Assembly: GCA_024699225.1 (NCBI GenBank)
Contig: JAILPZ010000062.1
Coordinates: 1-64,000, forward strand
Source: Sphaerochaetaceae bacterium
GTDB lineage: Bacteria > Spirochaetota > Spirochaetia > Sphaerochaetales > Sphaerochaetaceae
DNA length: 64,000 nt
Direction: 5' to 3'
Made by a program: the position numbers and the translations under genes
The notes under the pieces: generated by a model
Told to the model about the DNA's origin: nothing
Seen by the model: only the letters and a program-made list of their open reading frames with translations
Database searches by the model: none
Shown here: one piece after another, positions 8,534-16,209 of the stretch
Position numbering within the stretch: position 1 is the stretch's first letter
Layout of the letters: every line of letters begins with the position of its first letter

Positions 8534-8977
8534 ATGGAAAGAATAGATATTTTCACAGATGGCGGGTGTTCCGGAAACCCCGGTCCCGGTGGCTGGGCCT
8601 ATGTAATACTTAATGACGGGAAACTCATTGTAAACTCAAGCGGTGGAAATCCTCATACAACAAACAATATTATGGAACTTACTGCTGTAATCCGTGCAAT
8701 AGGTGACTGTATGGCTATGGGAGTTAAGGACTTCAGCATTCATACAGACAGCCAGTATGTAAAAAACGGTATTACCCAGTGGATTTACAACTGGAAGAAA
8801 AACGGATGGAGAACAGCCTCAAAGGATCCTGTTAAGAATAAGGAGCTTTGGACTGAGCTTGATAATCTTAACAGCAAATGCAATATAAACTGGGTCTGGG
8901 TAAAGGGACACGCCGGAATAGAGTACAATGAAATGTGCGATTCTTTAGTCAGAGCTGAAATGGATAAACTCAAATGA
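8534..8977 (+). CDS. rnhA: Ribonuclease HI
   Basis: A 147-residue RNase HI, which degrades the RNA strand of RNA-DNA hybrids (R-loops, primers). The catalytic carboxylates are visible: D8 in FTDGGCSGNPGPGG, E48 in IMELTAV, D72 in HTDSQYV and D136 near the C-terminus, with the conserved WVKGHAG loop before it. Length is that of the E. coli enzyme, without an N-terminal hybrid-binding domain. It overlaps the chromate-transporter gene by 4 nt. Confidence 0.95.
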   Translation: MERIDIFTDGGCSGNPGPGGWAYVILNDGKLIVNSSGGNPHTTNNIMELTAVIRAIGDCMAMGVKDFSIHTDSQYVKNGITQWIYNWKKNGWRTASKDPVKNKELWTELDNLNSKCNINWVWVKGHAGIEYNEMCDSLVRAEMDKLK

Positions 8978-9555
8978 CAGATAAAAATAATAAAACAACT
9001 CTGTGGGAACTATTTATTTCTTTTGCAAAAATTGGTGTTTTAACTTTCGGCGGCGGAATGTCCATGCTTCCCATGCTTCAGAGAGAATGTGTTGAGAGCA
9101 GGAAATGGGCTACAGATGAGGAAATGCTGGACTATTTTGCAATAGGTCAGTGTACTCCGGGTATTATTGCCGTAAACACAGCTACAATAATTGGAAACAA
9201 ACAGAGGGGCCTTCCAGGAGCTCTTGTTTCAACAGCCGGTGTTATTTTCCCATCTGTTCTTATTATTACTGTTCTGGCTTCCATTATTCTTAAGTACAAC
9301 AATAACAGCTATGTCCAGAAGGCTTTTGAGGGCATAAGGGTTGCCGTTTGTGCTCTGATTCTTAAGTCAATTCTCACTCTTGCAAAGAAAGCTGATAAGA
9401 ACATGCTTTACCTTCTGGTAACAGTCGGAGCTTTTGTGGCCCTGTTCTTTTACAAGGCATCTCCAATTGCAGCTGTTGTAGCTACAATCATTATTGGAAT
9501 TATTGCCTATTACGCAGAAAAGAACTCACCAAAAAAGAATGAGGAAGGAAAATGA
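8974..9555 (+). CDS. chrA: Chromate transporter, half-size CHR protein 1
   Basis: A 193-residue single-domain CHR-family membrane protein. The family signatures FAKIGVLTFGGGMSMLPML near the N-terminus and GQCTPGIIAVNTATIIG are present, followed by hydrophobic spans. Short CHR proteins normally occur as tandem pairs that act together and are thought to export chromate, although in many hosts the natural substrate is unknown. It overlaps rnhA upstream and the second CHR gene downstream by 4 nt each. Confidence 0.87.
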   Translation: MTDKNNKTTLWELFISFAKIGVLTFGGGMSMLPMLQRECVESRKWATDEEMLDYFAIGQCTPGIIAVNTATIIGNKQRGLPGALVSTAGVIFPSVLIITVLASIILKYNNNSYVQKAFEGIRVAVCALILKSILTLAKKADKNMLYLLVTVGAFVALFFYKASPIAAVVATIIIGIIAYYAEKNSPKKNEEGK

Positions 9556-10091
9556 TCATTATATACCTTACTCTTTTCTGGGAATTCTTTAAGGCAGGTC
9601 TTTTTGCAGTAGGCGGTGGTATGGCAACCATCCCGTTCCTCTTTGATATAGGGGAAAAAACCGGCTGGTTTACAGCTGCAGAACTTGCAGACATGATTGC
9701 TGTAAGTGAATCAACTCCGGGCCCCATAGGCGTTAATATGGCCACCTTTGTAGGAACCCGTGTTGCCGGTATACCCGGTGGAGTAATTGCCACGGCAGGT
9801 CTTGTTTTACCTTCTTTAATTGTAGTTCTTCTTGTAATAACACTTTTAAACAAGGTTTATAAAATGGCTTCTGTTCAGACAGTATTCTCATTTCTCAGAG
9901 CCTGTACTGTAGGTCTTATTGCAAACGCTCTTGCACAAGTTGCCATGCTTACATTCTTTGATGGAAAGAACGTGCTGATTATCCCTCTGGTGCTGTTTGG
10001 AGTTTTCTTTGTGCTTATGAATGTATTTAAGAAGATTCACCCAATACTCTGGATTGGATTAGGCGCAGTTGCCGGTGTTATTCTGTTTTAA
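9552..10091 (+). CDS. chrA: Chromate transporter, half-size CHR protein 2
   Basis: The 179-residue partner of the preceding gene. It repeats the CHR signatures in its own version: FFKAGLFAVGGGMATIPFL and SESTPGPIGVNMATFVG, followed by about four more hydrophobic segments. The pair is presumed to form a heterodimeric transporter. Its 3' end overlaps the convergent lipoprotein gene by 14 bp. Confidence 0.87.
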   Translation: MIIIYLTLFWEFFKAGLFAVGGGMATIPFLFDIGEKTGWFTAAELADMIAVSESTPGPIGVNMATFVGTRVAGIPGGVIATAGLVLPSLIVVLLVITLLNKVYKMASVQTVFSFLRACTVGLIANALAQVAMLTFFDGKNVLIIPLVLFGVFFVLMNVFKKIHPILWIGLGAVAGVILF

Positions 10092-10653
10092 TAAAGAGCA
10101 GATTGTAAACCTCTTCCCAGGAAGCACTGTCGTATTCATATAAAACAGTAAGTACGCTGTTATCCGTAATTCCTCTTCTAAATAGATCAACAGCAAGAAG
10201 ATATGCTTCAGAAGTCATTTCAGATTCTGTGTATAACTGCATTAGATATAATGCTGTATCAGTGTCTGCAGGATCCATTTGCAGTATTTCCTGAGAACAG
10301 AGAATTACAGAATCCGTGGAACCGTGGATTTTCAGGATAGAAAGCTCAAGCTGTTTAAAGGAAATAATTTCAGGGTACAGGGAAAAGGAGTAACGGCAGA
10401 ATTCAAGGGCCTCGTCGTAACGCTCTAGAAGGGCAAGAGTAGCTGCTTTATTGTAATTTAATCTGTAGTCCGAAACTTCATCCAGTGCCAGATTATAAAC
10501 ATTAAGAGCCTCAGAATACTGACCTGAGGCTCTGTAGGTTTCACCGAGCAGTAAGGCTGAATTCTTTATCTGGTCCTGCTCTTTGGTTGTGATGGTGGAG
10601 CAGGAGACCAGAGTAATAAGAATCAGAACATTAACCAAGAACAGTTTCTTCAA
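10078..10653 (-). CDS. TPR-containing lipoprotein
   Basis: A protein of about 191 residues if it starts at the TTG at 10653, which gives a clean lipoprotein signal (KKLFLVNVLILITLVSC) with Cys about residue 18. The ATG further upstream (10707) would add 18 residues of non-signal sequence inside the preceding gene. The mature part has at least three TPR-like repeats (for example GETYRASGQYSEALNVYNLA and NKAATLALLERYDEALEF). It overlaps the end of the UPRTase-like gene by 23 nt, so it is translated from the same mRNA. Periplasmic scaffold function is inferred; no specific role is visible. Confidence 0.75.
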   Translation of the reverse strand: MKKLFLVNVLILITLVSCSTITTKEQDQIKNSALLLGETYRASGQYSEALNVYNLALDEVSDYRLNYNKAATLALLERYDEALEFCRYSFSLYPEIISFKQLELSILKIHGSTDSVILCSQEILQMDPADTDTALYLMQLYTESEMTSEAYLLAVDLFRRGITDNSVLTVLYEYDSASWEEVYNLLFIKTE

Positions 10654-11695
10654 TTTTCTTAACCTGTGCTCTGTAAAGATTATTGATGGCTGTACCATAG
10701 TCAGCAATCAACTGAATCATGTTTCTCGGATTTCCGGGGAGATCTACGCCGTTGAGTCTGTCACCGGCATCTCCAAGACCCGGAAGAATATATGCCTGAT
10801 CGTTAAGGACGGGGTCCATCCAGAGAGTATGTACTTCACATCCCTCAATGGCTCTTACAATTCTAAGGGCTCCCTTAACTGCACCAATAACATTGATAAA
10901 TTTGATGCTCTTTGGTTTTACGCCATTTTCCTTAAGATATTTAACAATAGTTACAAGGCTTCCGCCTGTAGCGTTCATTGGGTCTGCAAAGATAAGGTCC
11001 TTGCCGTCGAGTTCTTCAAGCTTAAAGAAGGACTTGTCCAGATCCAGAACATAATCCATGTTACTTTCCTTCTTGGTTTCGTCTCTCTTGATCTTAAAAA
11101 GGGCAAAAGGAGTAATGAAATTATCAGAACTGTAGTCCTGGATTTCCTTGCTGATAATCATACTTGGGAGAAGGGCGCCACGGAGCATGACACACATAAC
11201 TGCATCTTTTGTAAGGCTGTCGACATTAGGAATTTTATGTACGGCATAGTTTCTGCAGGGGTTGGTAACCGGTGTCATGGTGATAATGGATCTTTTCTTA
11301 GGAAGAGCCTGGTCGCCGAAGATATGAGCAAACAGAAGCTCATAGGCTCTCTGAATGTAATAAAGGAACTCCTCGTGATCTGTTTCCGGATCTCTGAGCT
11401 TGGCAATAAGGCGGCTTGCCTCTCCATGCTGCTCTTTTGGACTTTCAAAGCAGTAAACATGAATATTCGGCTCTTCTGCTACTATCTCTTCAAGATACTT
11501 TCCAATATTTCCTGCACTCTCTACCAGGTCGGCAGTAGCTTTTTCTGCTTCCTCAGCTGTTGCCGGGTTATCTATTCTTTCACAGGCTTCAATGCTTTTT
11601 TCATAAAGCTTTCCGACTGTTTCAATCTTTTCTTTGTCTTTAGATGTTAAAAAACCATCAAGATCTGTTGCGTGAAGAATAACTTTTCTACTCAT
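10631..11695 (-). CDS. upp: Uracil phosphoribosyltransferase-like protein with N-terminal extension
   Basis: A 354-residue protein whose C-terminal 220 residues match uracil phosphoribosyltransferase, which converts uracil and PRPP to UMP. The PRPP loop FADPMNATGGS (236-246) and the uracil-binding GLGDAGDRLNG (306-316) are clear. Ordinary Upp is about 210 residues; here about 130 extra N-terminal residues, mostly charged helix, have no motif I recognise. The start has a good SD (TAGGAGG). It shares a transcript with the TPR lipoprotein. A copy of the 19-bp element lies about 105 nt upstream. Confidence 0.82.
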   Translation of the reverse strand: MSRKVILHATDLDGFLTSKDKEKIETVGKLYEKSIEACERIDNPATAEEAEKATADLVESAGNIGKYLEEIVAEEPNIHVYCFESPKEQHGEASRLIAKLRDPETDHEEFLYYIQRAYELLFAHIFGDQALPKKRSIITMTPVTNPCRNYAVHKIPNVDSLTKDAVMCVMLRGALLPSMIISKEIQDYSSDNFITPFALFKIKRDETKKESNMDYVLDLDKSFFKLEELDGKDLIFADPMNATGGSLVTIVKYLKENGVKPKSIKFINVIGAVKGALRIVRAIEGCEVHTLWMDPVLNDQAYILPGLGDAGDRLNGVDLPGNPRNMIQLIADYGTAINNLYRAQVKKIEETVLG

Positions 11696-11800
11696 ACATG
11701 CCTCCTAAACCTATCATATAATAAAATATGACTTGCAAAGAAACAATCTGATTTGTAAAAAAGCAGAAAGAAATAAAAAGGACGAAATTGAGCTATTCCT

Positions 11801-11819
11801 CAACAAACTGCAACAAAAA
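11801..11819 (-). repeat. 19-bp element, copy 1 (upstream of UPRTase-like gene and adk)
   Basis: CAACAAACTGCAACAAAAA on the plus strand; read towards the UPRTase-like gene it is TTTTTGTTGCAGTTTGTTG. An exact copy lies at 18936-18954 and a near copy at 12595-12613. It contains two TTTGTTG-like half sites spaced 10 bp apart. It is a candidate operator for nucleotide-salvage genes. Confidence 0.6.
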
Positions 11820-11874
11820 TCGTAATAATCCGAAATTAAGTATGAAAGATAGCAAAAGATAGACGGATTATGTG

Positions 11875-11903
11875 TTGCAAATAAATTAAGCGCCTTGTAA
11901 AAT
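11875..11903 (+). promoter_or_regulatory. adk promoter
   Basis: TTGCAA (11875-11880), a 17-nt spacer and TAAAAT (11898-11903), about 27 nt before the adk start. The SD GAGGAGG follows. Confidence 0.6.
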
Positions 11904-11929
11904 CATGACATTAAATGAGGAGGAAGAAT

Positions 11930-12556
11930 ATGAAAATTGTTCTTTTAGGCCCTCCGGGAGCAGGTAAGGGTACAATTGCTGTTAAGGCTAAGGAGTACTA
12001 TGCTATCCCTCATATTTCAACCGGAGATCTTTTCAGAAGTAATATTAAAAATGAAACAGAGCTCGGTAAGAAGGTAAAGGCTATCCTTGCTGAAGGTGGT
12101 CTTGTTCCCGACAGCGTAACAATTGAAATGGTAAAGAACCGCATTGCCGAAGATGATTGTAAGAATGGTTTTATCCTTGACGGATTTCCAAGAACCATCC
12201 CTCAGGCAGATGCTCTTGCCAAAATGACAGGTCTTGATGCTGTTGTTAATTTTGTTATTGAAAAAGAAGAAGTTATTAAGAGACTTTCAGGCCGCAGAAT
12301 GTGCCCTTCAACAGGCAGACTCTACCACATAGTCTTCAATCCACCCAAAGTAGAGGGTAAGGATGATGAAACCGGTGAGGACCTGATTCAGCGTGATGAT
12401 GATCAGCCACAGGCAATCTCACACCGCCTTGAGGTCTATGTTGAGCAGACACAGCCGCTGATTGATTACTACAGAGACAAAGGTCTGATTAAAGATATTG
12501 ATGCTTCAGAGTCCCCTGCAAAGGTCTTTGAAAACATGAAAGAGGCATTAAAGTAA
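11930..12556 (+). CDS. adk: Adenylate kinase
   Basis: A 208-residue adenylate kinase that interconverts ATP + AMP and 2 ADP. The P-loop GPPGAGKGT (7-15), the AMP-site [14 protein letters not shown] and the LID region starting GRRMCP are present. The LID lacks the four-cysteine zinc site of Gram-positive enzymes. I chose the ATG at 11930 because it follows a strong SD (GAGGAGGAAGA); the ATG at 11915 would place that SD inside the gene. It has its own promoter and an intrinsic terminator after it. Confidence 0.95.
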   Translation: MKIVLLGPPGAGKGTIAVKAKEYYAIPHISTGDLFRSNIKNETELGKKVKAILAEGGLVPDSVTIEMVKNRIAEDDCKNGFILDGFPRTIPQADALAKMTGLDAVVNFVIEKEEVIKRLSGRRMCPSTGRLYHIVFNPPKVEGKDDETGEDLIQRDDDQPQAISHRLEVYVEQTQPLIDYYRDKGLIKDIDASESPAKVFENMKEALK

Positions 12557-12567
12557 AACATATATAG

Positions 12568-12599
12568 AAGTTGTGTCCATTCGGATGCAACTTTTTTTT
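12568..12599 (+). terminator. Intrinsic terminator of adk
   Basis: AAGTTG-TGTCC-ATTC-GGATG-CAACTT forms a stem interrupted by a small internal mismatch, followed by a run of eight T. Confidence 0.85.
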
Positions 12600-12613
12600 G
12601 TTGTATTTTGTTG
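12595..12613 (+). repeat. 19-bp element, near copy (upstream of pnrA)
   Basis: TTTTTGTTGTATTTTGTTG, in the same orientation relative to the downstream gene as the other two copies, differs from them at two positions. The first five T also belong to the adk terminator tract, so part of the match may be coincidental. The end overlaps the -35 of the pnrA promoter. Confidence 0.4.
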
Positions 12614-12638
12614 CATTCTTTCGAAGCTGTGATAAAAT
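12611..12638 (+). promoter_or_regulatory. Promoter of the nucleoside-binding protein gene
   Basis: TTGCAT (12611-12616), 16 nt, then TAAAAT (12633-12638). The SD AAAGGAGAA precedes the ATG at 12693. Confidence 0.5.
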
Positions 12639-12692
12639 TTTAATAAGGACTATCCTTATTTAATATGGGACGTTGTCCCAAAGGAGAATTGT

Positions 12693-13895
12693 ATGAAAAA
12701 ATTTACAGTAGTACTTCTGATTGCTCTTATTGCTTTAACAGCAGTTTTTGCAGGCGGTAGTAAGGAAGCTCCTGCTTCTCAGACAACTAAAGTTGGTTTT
12801 GTTGTTATCAATGATGAAAACGACCTTGGTTACACATGGAACTTCATGAACGGTATGAACGCTGCTGTTGATAAGCTCAAAGCAGAAGGTTATAACGTAG
12901 AACTTCTCGTTTCCAGAAACCATCTTGAAGACTCTACAGTTACAGACGCAAACATTGAGCTTGCAGGTGAAGGCTGTGCTGTTATCTTCAACAACTCATA
13001 TGGTTTTGAAAACTATGTTCTTCCAGTAGCTGATGATTTCCCAGATGTAAAGTTTGTTTCCATGACAAACTGTCAGTCTCAGGTTGACGGCAGAGACAAT
13101 ACTTACAATGCATTTGCAGCTATTTATGAAGGCCGCTATGTTGCAGGTATTGCAGCTGGTATGAAGCTTAATGAGCTCATTGAAGCCGGTAAGATTAAAA
13201 AGGATGAGGCTGTTATCGGTTACGTTGGTGCATATTCATTTGCTGAAGTTATTTCAGGTATGACTTCATACTTCCTCGGTGTAAGAAGTGTATGCCCGTC
13301 AGCAACAATGCTTGTTCAGTTCGTAGGATCATGGGGAGATGCTACTCTCGAAGCTGCAGCTGCAGAAGCTCTTATTGCAAAGGGCGCTGTTCTGCTTTCA
13401 CAGCACTCAGATACAACTTCTCCTGCTACAACAGCTGCCAAGCACGGTGTATTCCATACAGGTTACAACACTGACATGACAGCTCAGGCTCCGACAGCAT
13501 CTATTATTTCCTGCCGCATTGACTGGACAAACTACTTCTATACATTTATCAAGAATGTAATTGATGGTAAGGAAAATCCGTCAGACTTCTGCGGAACAAT
13601 GGCAGATGGTGATGTTAAGATTACAGATCTCAACACAGCTATTGCTGCTAAGGGAACACAGGAAGCTATGAACAAGGCTATTGAGGCAATCAAGGCTGGT
13701 AAGCTCCATGTATTTGATCTTTCAACATTCACAATTGGTGGTGCAACAGCTACAAACGACCAGATGTATGATGGTTTTGCTCAGGTTAAGGGCAATGCAA
13801 CATATGATGGTTATTTCCACGAGTCAGAATTCCAGAGTGCTCCTTACTTCGTAGGTCAGGTTGACGGTATTACATGGCTCAATGCTGCTTATTGA
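12693..13895 (+). CDS. pnrA: Nucleoside-binding protein of a BMP-family ABC importer (PnrA/TmpC-like)
   Basis: A 400-residue periplasmic binding protein of the BMP/PnrA family, which binds purine nucleosides in treponemes. A signal peptide covers about residues 1-20, ending AVFA before GGSKEAP; the lipobox cysteine found in T. pallidum TmpC is absent. Family text includes GFVVINDENDLGYTWNFMNGM and the later GYVGAYSFAEVISG and GVFHTGYNTDM. Its permeases and ATPase are encoded by the facing operon at 15223-18826. It has its own promoter and terminator, consistent with the binding protein being needed in excess. Purine preference is inferred from the family. Confidence 0.88.
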   Translation: MKKFTVVLLIALIALTAVFAGGSKEAPASQTTKVGFVVINDENDLGYTWNFMNGMNAAVDKLKAEGYNVELLVSRNHLEDSTVTDANIELAGEGCAVIFNNSYGFENYVLPVADDFPDVKFVSMTNCQSQVDGRDNTYNAFAAIYEGRYVAGIAAGMKLNELIEAGKIKKDEAVIGYVGAYSFAEVISGMTSYFLGVRSVCPSATMLVQFVGSWGDATLEAAAAEALIAKGAVLLSQHSDTTSPATTAAKHGVFHTGYNTDMTAQAPTASIISCRIDWTNYFYTFIKNVIDGKENPSDFCGTMADGDVKITDLNTAIAAKGTQEAMNKAIEAIKAGKLHVFDLSTFTIGGATATNDQMYDGFAQVKGNATYDGYFHESEFQSAPYFVGQVDGITWLNAAY

Positions 13896-13919
13896 TTTTA
13901 TTTAATCAAACAAGCTAAA

Positions 13920-13947
13920 GGGCTCCGGACAACCGGGGTCCTTTTTT
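13920..13947 (+). terminator. Intrinsic terminator of pnrA
   Basis: GGGCTCCGG-ACAA-CCGGGGTCC followed by six T. It is nearly identical to the terminator after the next gene (14945-14974). Confidence 0.88.
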
Positions 13948-13965
13948 ATAACATTAAGTTGTAAT

Positions 13966-13992
13966 TTGTCATAATAAGGCCTAAAATATAAT
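13966..13992 (+). promoter_or_regulatory. Promoter of outer-membrane protein gene
   Basis: A perfect -10 TATAAT (13987-13992) with TTGTCA (13966-13971) at a short 15-nt spacing; TTGTCA-17-TAATTG is an alternative reading of the same segment. Confidence 0.45.
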
Positions 13993-14010
13993 TGTGAACG
14001 TATGTTCGCA
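13993..14010. promoter_or_regulatory. LexA/DinR-like dyad at the transcription start
   Basis: TGTGAACGTATGTTCGCA contains GAAC-gtat-GTTC, with arms that extend outwards with one mismatch. It sits right after the -10 box, where an operator would be. The core agrees with the Gram-positive LexA consensus CGAACNNNNGTTCG at all but one position, but the protein binding here is unknown. Confidence 0.4.
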
Positions 14011-14038
14011 CAAAATTCAAAAAAAAGGAAGATTACAA

Positions 14039-14920
14039 ATGAAAAAACTAGTTTCTGTACTTCTTGTTATGTTTGTCGTAGCATCTGTTTTTGCTGTAGG
14101 TTCAGTAAAAGTAGGTGGAACATTTGGTTTTGATGTTGGAAAATCAGTTGGTACTGATTTTGATGACGCTGGTGCTGAAAAGCTTTTTGATGCCAGCTAC
14201 AAAGTTTCTGGCTTTGGATTCTCAGTAGACGGTTCTTACGATGTTGCTGAAAAGCTTGATGTCTTTGCAGATTTTACCATGCTCTTCTGCCTTGATCCTC
14301 AGTACAAGGGCGACTATGTCGAGGAAATGCTTGGTGAAACTAAATATGTAAAGTTCTTTAAAGAATACGAAGACGAATTTGTCGATTCTGTTAAAGCATT
14401 GATAGCCACTACTAACGCAGGTGGCCTAGCTACAATTGATACTTATGATAAAGAAAATCTTTCAGTAAATTATTCAAATCTGAACTATTCATTTGCAGCA
14501 GGTGTTACTTATGATCTTCCTCTGAATCTTCCTGTAGAAGTAAGAGTCGGCGGTGGTCTTTTCCTTGAAAGAATTCTCAGCAGTGGAAAGTATTCATATG
14601 TTGATGAGGATGGAATCACAGTAAGCCCAGATAAATATGATGCTGTTTTAAAACATGAAGTTTATCAGAAGATGGTTAATATTGGTTTAACAGCACTTGT
14701 TGAAGCTGAGTATAGTTTTGCAGAGGACTTTGGTGTTGTTCTTTCTCTTATGCCGCGCTTAGGCCTTTACAACGGATCTTATACAAAGATGGTTGTGGAA
14801 CAAACAGATTTTGTTGATCCTGAAAAGACAACAACTACAACATATGTTGATAACTACGCTGGTGCATTCAGAGCTAGTTTCAGCATGCCGATTAGCGTTG
14901 GTGTTGTTTACAAGTTCTAA
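14039..14920 (+). CDS. Putative outer-membrane beta-barrel protein
   Basis: A 293-residue exported protein. The start at 14039 is preceded by AAAGGAAG and gives a clean signal peptide (MKKLVSVLLVMFVVASVFA). The mature part is rich in Gly, Tyr, Ser and alternating hydrophobic residues in beta-strand-like stretches (SVKVGGTFGFDVG, LSVNYSNLNYSFAAGVTYDLP, EVRVGGGLFLERIL), and ends ISVGVVYKF with a terminal Phe, as outer-membrane barrels do. No family is recognised. It lies between the nucleoside-binding protein and the facing nucleoside transporter operon, so a nucleoside pore is conceivable but unproven. Confidence 0.75.
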   Translation: MKKLVSVLLVMFVVASVFAVGSVKVGGTFGFDVGKSVGTDFDDAGAEKLFDASYKVSGFGFSVDGSYDVAEKLDVFADFTMLFCLDPQYKGDYVEEMLGETKYVKFFKEYEDEFVDSVKALIATTNAGGLATIDTYDKENLSVNYSNLNYSFAAGVTYDLPLNLPVEVRVGGGLFLERILSSGKYSYVDEDGITVSPDKYDAVLKHEVYQKMVNIGLTALVEAEYSFAEDFGVVLSLMPRLGLYNGSYTKMVVEQTDFVDPEKTTTTTYVDNYAGAFRASFSMPISVGVVYKF

Positions 14921-14944
14921 GTTAATAAGGAAACTGTTGAGTAA

Positions 14945-14974
14945 GGGCTCCGGGAAACCGGGGTCCTTTTTTTT
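14945..14974 (+). terminator. Intrinsic terminator of outer-membrane protein gene
   Basis: GGGCTCCGG-GAAA-CCGGGGTCC followed by eight T. Confidence 0.88.
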
Positions 14975-15163
14975 GTTGACAAAAGAATACGCGGCTCTGA
15001 TTATTTACAGCTTTATATCTATGAATGCCAGATGGACACTTAAAGAGTGGTGTGGATTGGAAGAATAAACCTTAAATATTGAGGTATGTCCTCTCTTGCT
15101 GAAGGCTTTTGCATGCTAATCTTTTATAGCTTCTAAATTTATAATTATTTTTTGCGCAATAAA
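14975..15163. other. Intergenic stretch, no clear gene
   Basis: No convincing gene is visible. A TTG-initiated 30-codon frame (14975-15068) has no SD. The sequence begins with a perfect -35 box, TTGACA, but no good -10 box follows at the right distance. A small hairpin GAGG-TATGT-CCTC is present near 15081. Confidence 0.4.
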
Positions 15164-15191
15164 AAGCCTGTGGGTTTGACTCCACAGGCTT
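15164..15191 (-). terminator. Terminator of the nucleoside transporter operon (bidirectional)
   Basis: AAGCCTGTGG (15164-15173), an 8-nt loop and CCACAGGCTT (15182-15191) form a perfect 10-bp stem. On the minus strand TTTTT follows at once; on the plus strand GGTTTTTTT follows, so it can work both ways. Confidence 0.88.
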
Positions 15192-15222
15192 GGTTTTTTT
15201 GTTTGTTTGATAGTTTAATTTG

Positions 15223-16209
15223 TCAGCGTTCTTCTCTGAAGTAGTTCAGGCCAAGGTTTGCAGGTGGCTGCTTTTCCTTGTTGTTTCTCATACTTGCTAT
15301 AATAAGAACAACTATTGTAACTACATATGGCAGAATCTTATAGAGCTCTGTCGGGAAGAACGGAAGAATAATCCAGAGGTACATGATCATCAGAGAACCG
15401 AAGAGCATGGAACCCCAGATTGCATTCAGCGGCTTCCAGGTACAGAAGATAACAAGAGCAACTGACAGCCAGCCGACACCGCCTAGGGAAGCTTCAATCC
15501 AGACACAGCCTGCTGTTGTCATGGTATATACCATACCGCCAATAGCTGAGATACCACCGCCGATAATTGTAGCAAGATATCTGTACTTGGTAATATTAAT
15601 ACCGGCAGCATCAGCTGTAACAGGTGATTCTCCTACAGCCCTGAGGTAAAGACCTTTCTTTGTCTTTGTAAAGAAGAGATGCATAAGAACAGCTACAAGA
15701 ATACCAAGATAGAAGAAGTGGGGCTGACCGAAAAGAATCTTTCCGACAAATGGAATCTTCTGCAGGAAAGAAGGCATGATCTTAAGAGAGAAAGAAGCCT
15801 TGAGGTGGTTTGAAACTGAAACATAACCGCCAAGAGCGTTTCTCATGTGCTCACCTGCAAACTTTGCAACACCTGTTCCGAATGTTGTCATGGCAAGACC
15901 GGTAACGTTCTGGTTTGCCCTGAGTGTAACTGTTATGAAACTGAACAGAAGGCCTGCAACAGCACCGGCTGCAAAAGCACCGATAATGGCAATAAGAATT
16001 GCCAGAAAGCCGTTGGATGCAGCTTCGCCTACAAGAGCCTCGTATCTGTTGGCTGCAATCAGACCAAAGATACCACCCATGTACATAATACCTTCAACAC
16101 CAAGGTTCATGTTACCGGATTTCTCTGTAAGTGTTTCTCCGAGGGTACCGAACATAAGAGCTGTAGCATAGGTTCCGGCTGCAGCAATTAATGCAAATAA
16201 ATTAGTCAT
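15223..16209 (-). CDS. pnrE: Nucleoside ABC importer permease 2 (BMP/YufQ type)
   Basis: A 328-residue permease of the branched-chain/RbsC-like superfamily, in the nucleoside (YufQ/PnrE) subgroup. It begins TNLFALIAAAGTYATALMFGTLGETLTEKSGN and contains NLGVEGIMYMGG and the coupling loop AVGESPVTADAAGIN. About nine hydrophobic segments are visible. It is the last gene of the operon and overlaps the other permease by 4 nt. The letter (D or E) is by analogy with T. pallidum, not certain. Confidence 0.86.
   Translation of the reverse strand: MTNLFALIAAAGTYATALMFGTLGETLTEKSGNMNLGVEGIMYMGGIFGLIAANRYEALVGEAASNGFLAILIAIIGAFAAGAVAGLLFSFITVTLRANQNVTGLAMTTFGTGVAKFAGEHMRNALGGYVSVSNHLKASFSLKIMPSFLQKIPFVGKILFGQPHFFYLGILVAVLMHLFFTKTKKGLYLRAVGESPVTADAAGINITKYRYLATIIGGGISAIGGMVYTMTTAGCVWIEASLGGVGWLSVALVIFCTWKPLNAIWGSMLFGSLMIMYLWIILPFFPTELYKILPYVVTIVVLIIASMRNNKEKQPPANLGLNYFREER

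Noticed and set aside
10583..11650. A 355-codon plus-strand frame lying antisense to the UPRTase-like gene
   Set aside because: It mirrors a gene with clear PRPP and uracil motifs; its own product is rich in Cys, Asn and Ser with no motif, and it has no SD.
14975..15068. A 30-codon frame starting with TTG after the second terminator
   Set aside because: No SD and no homology that I recognise; the upstream frame is open only by chance through the preceding gene.
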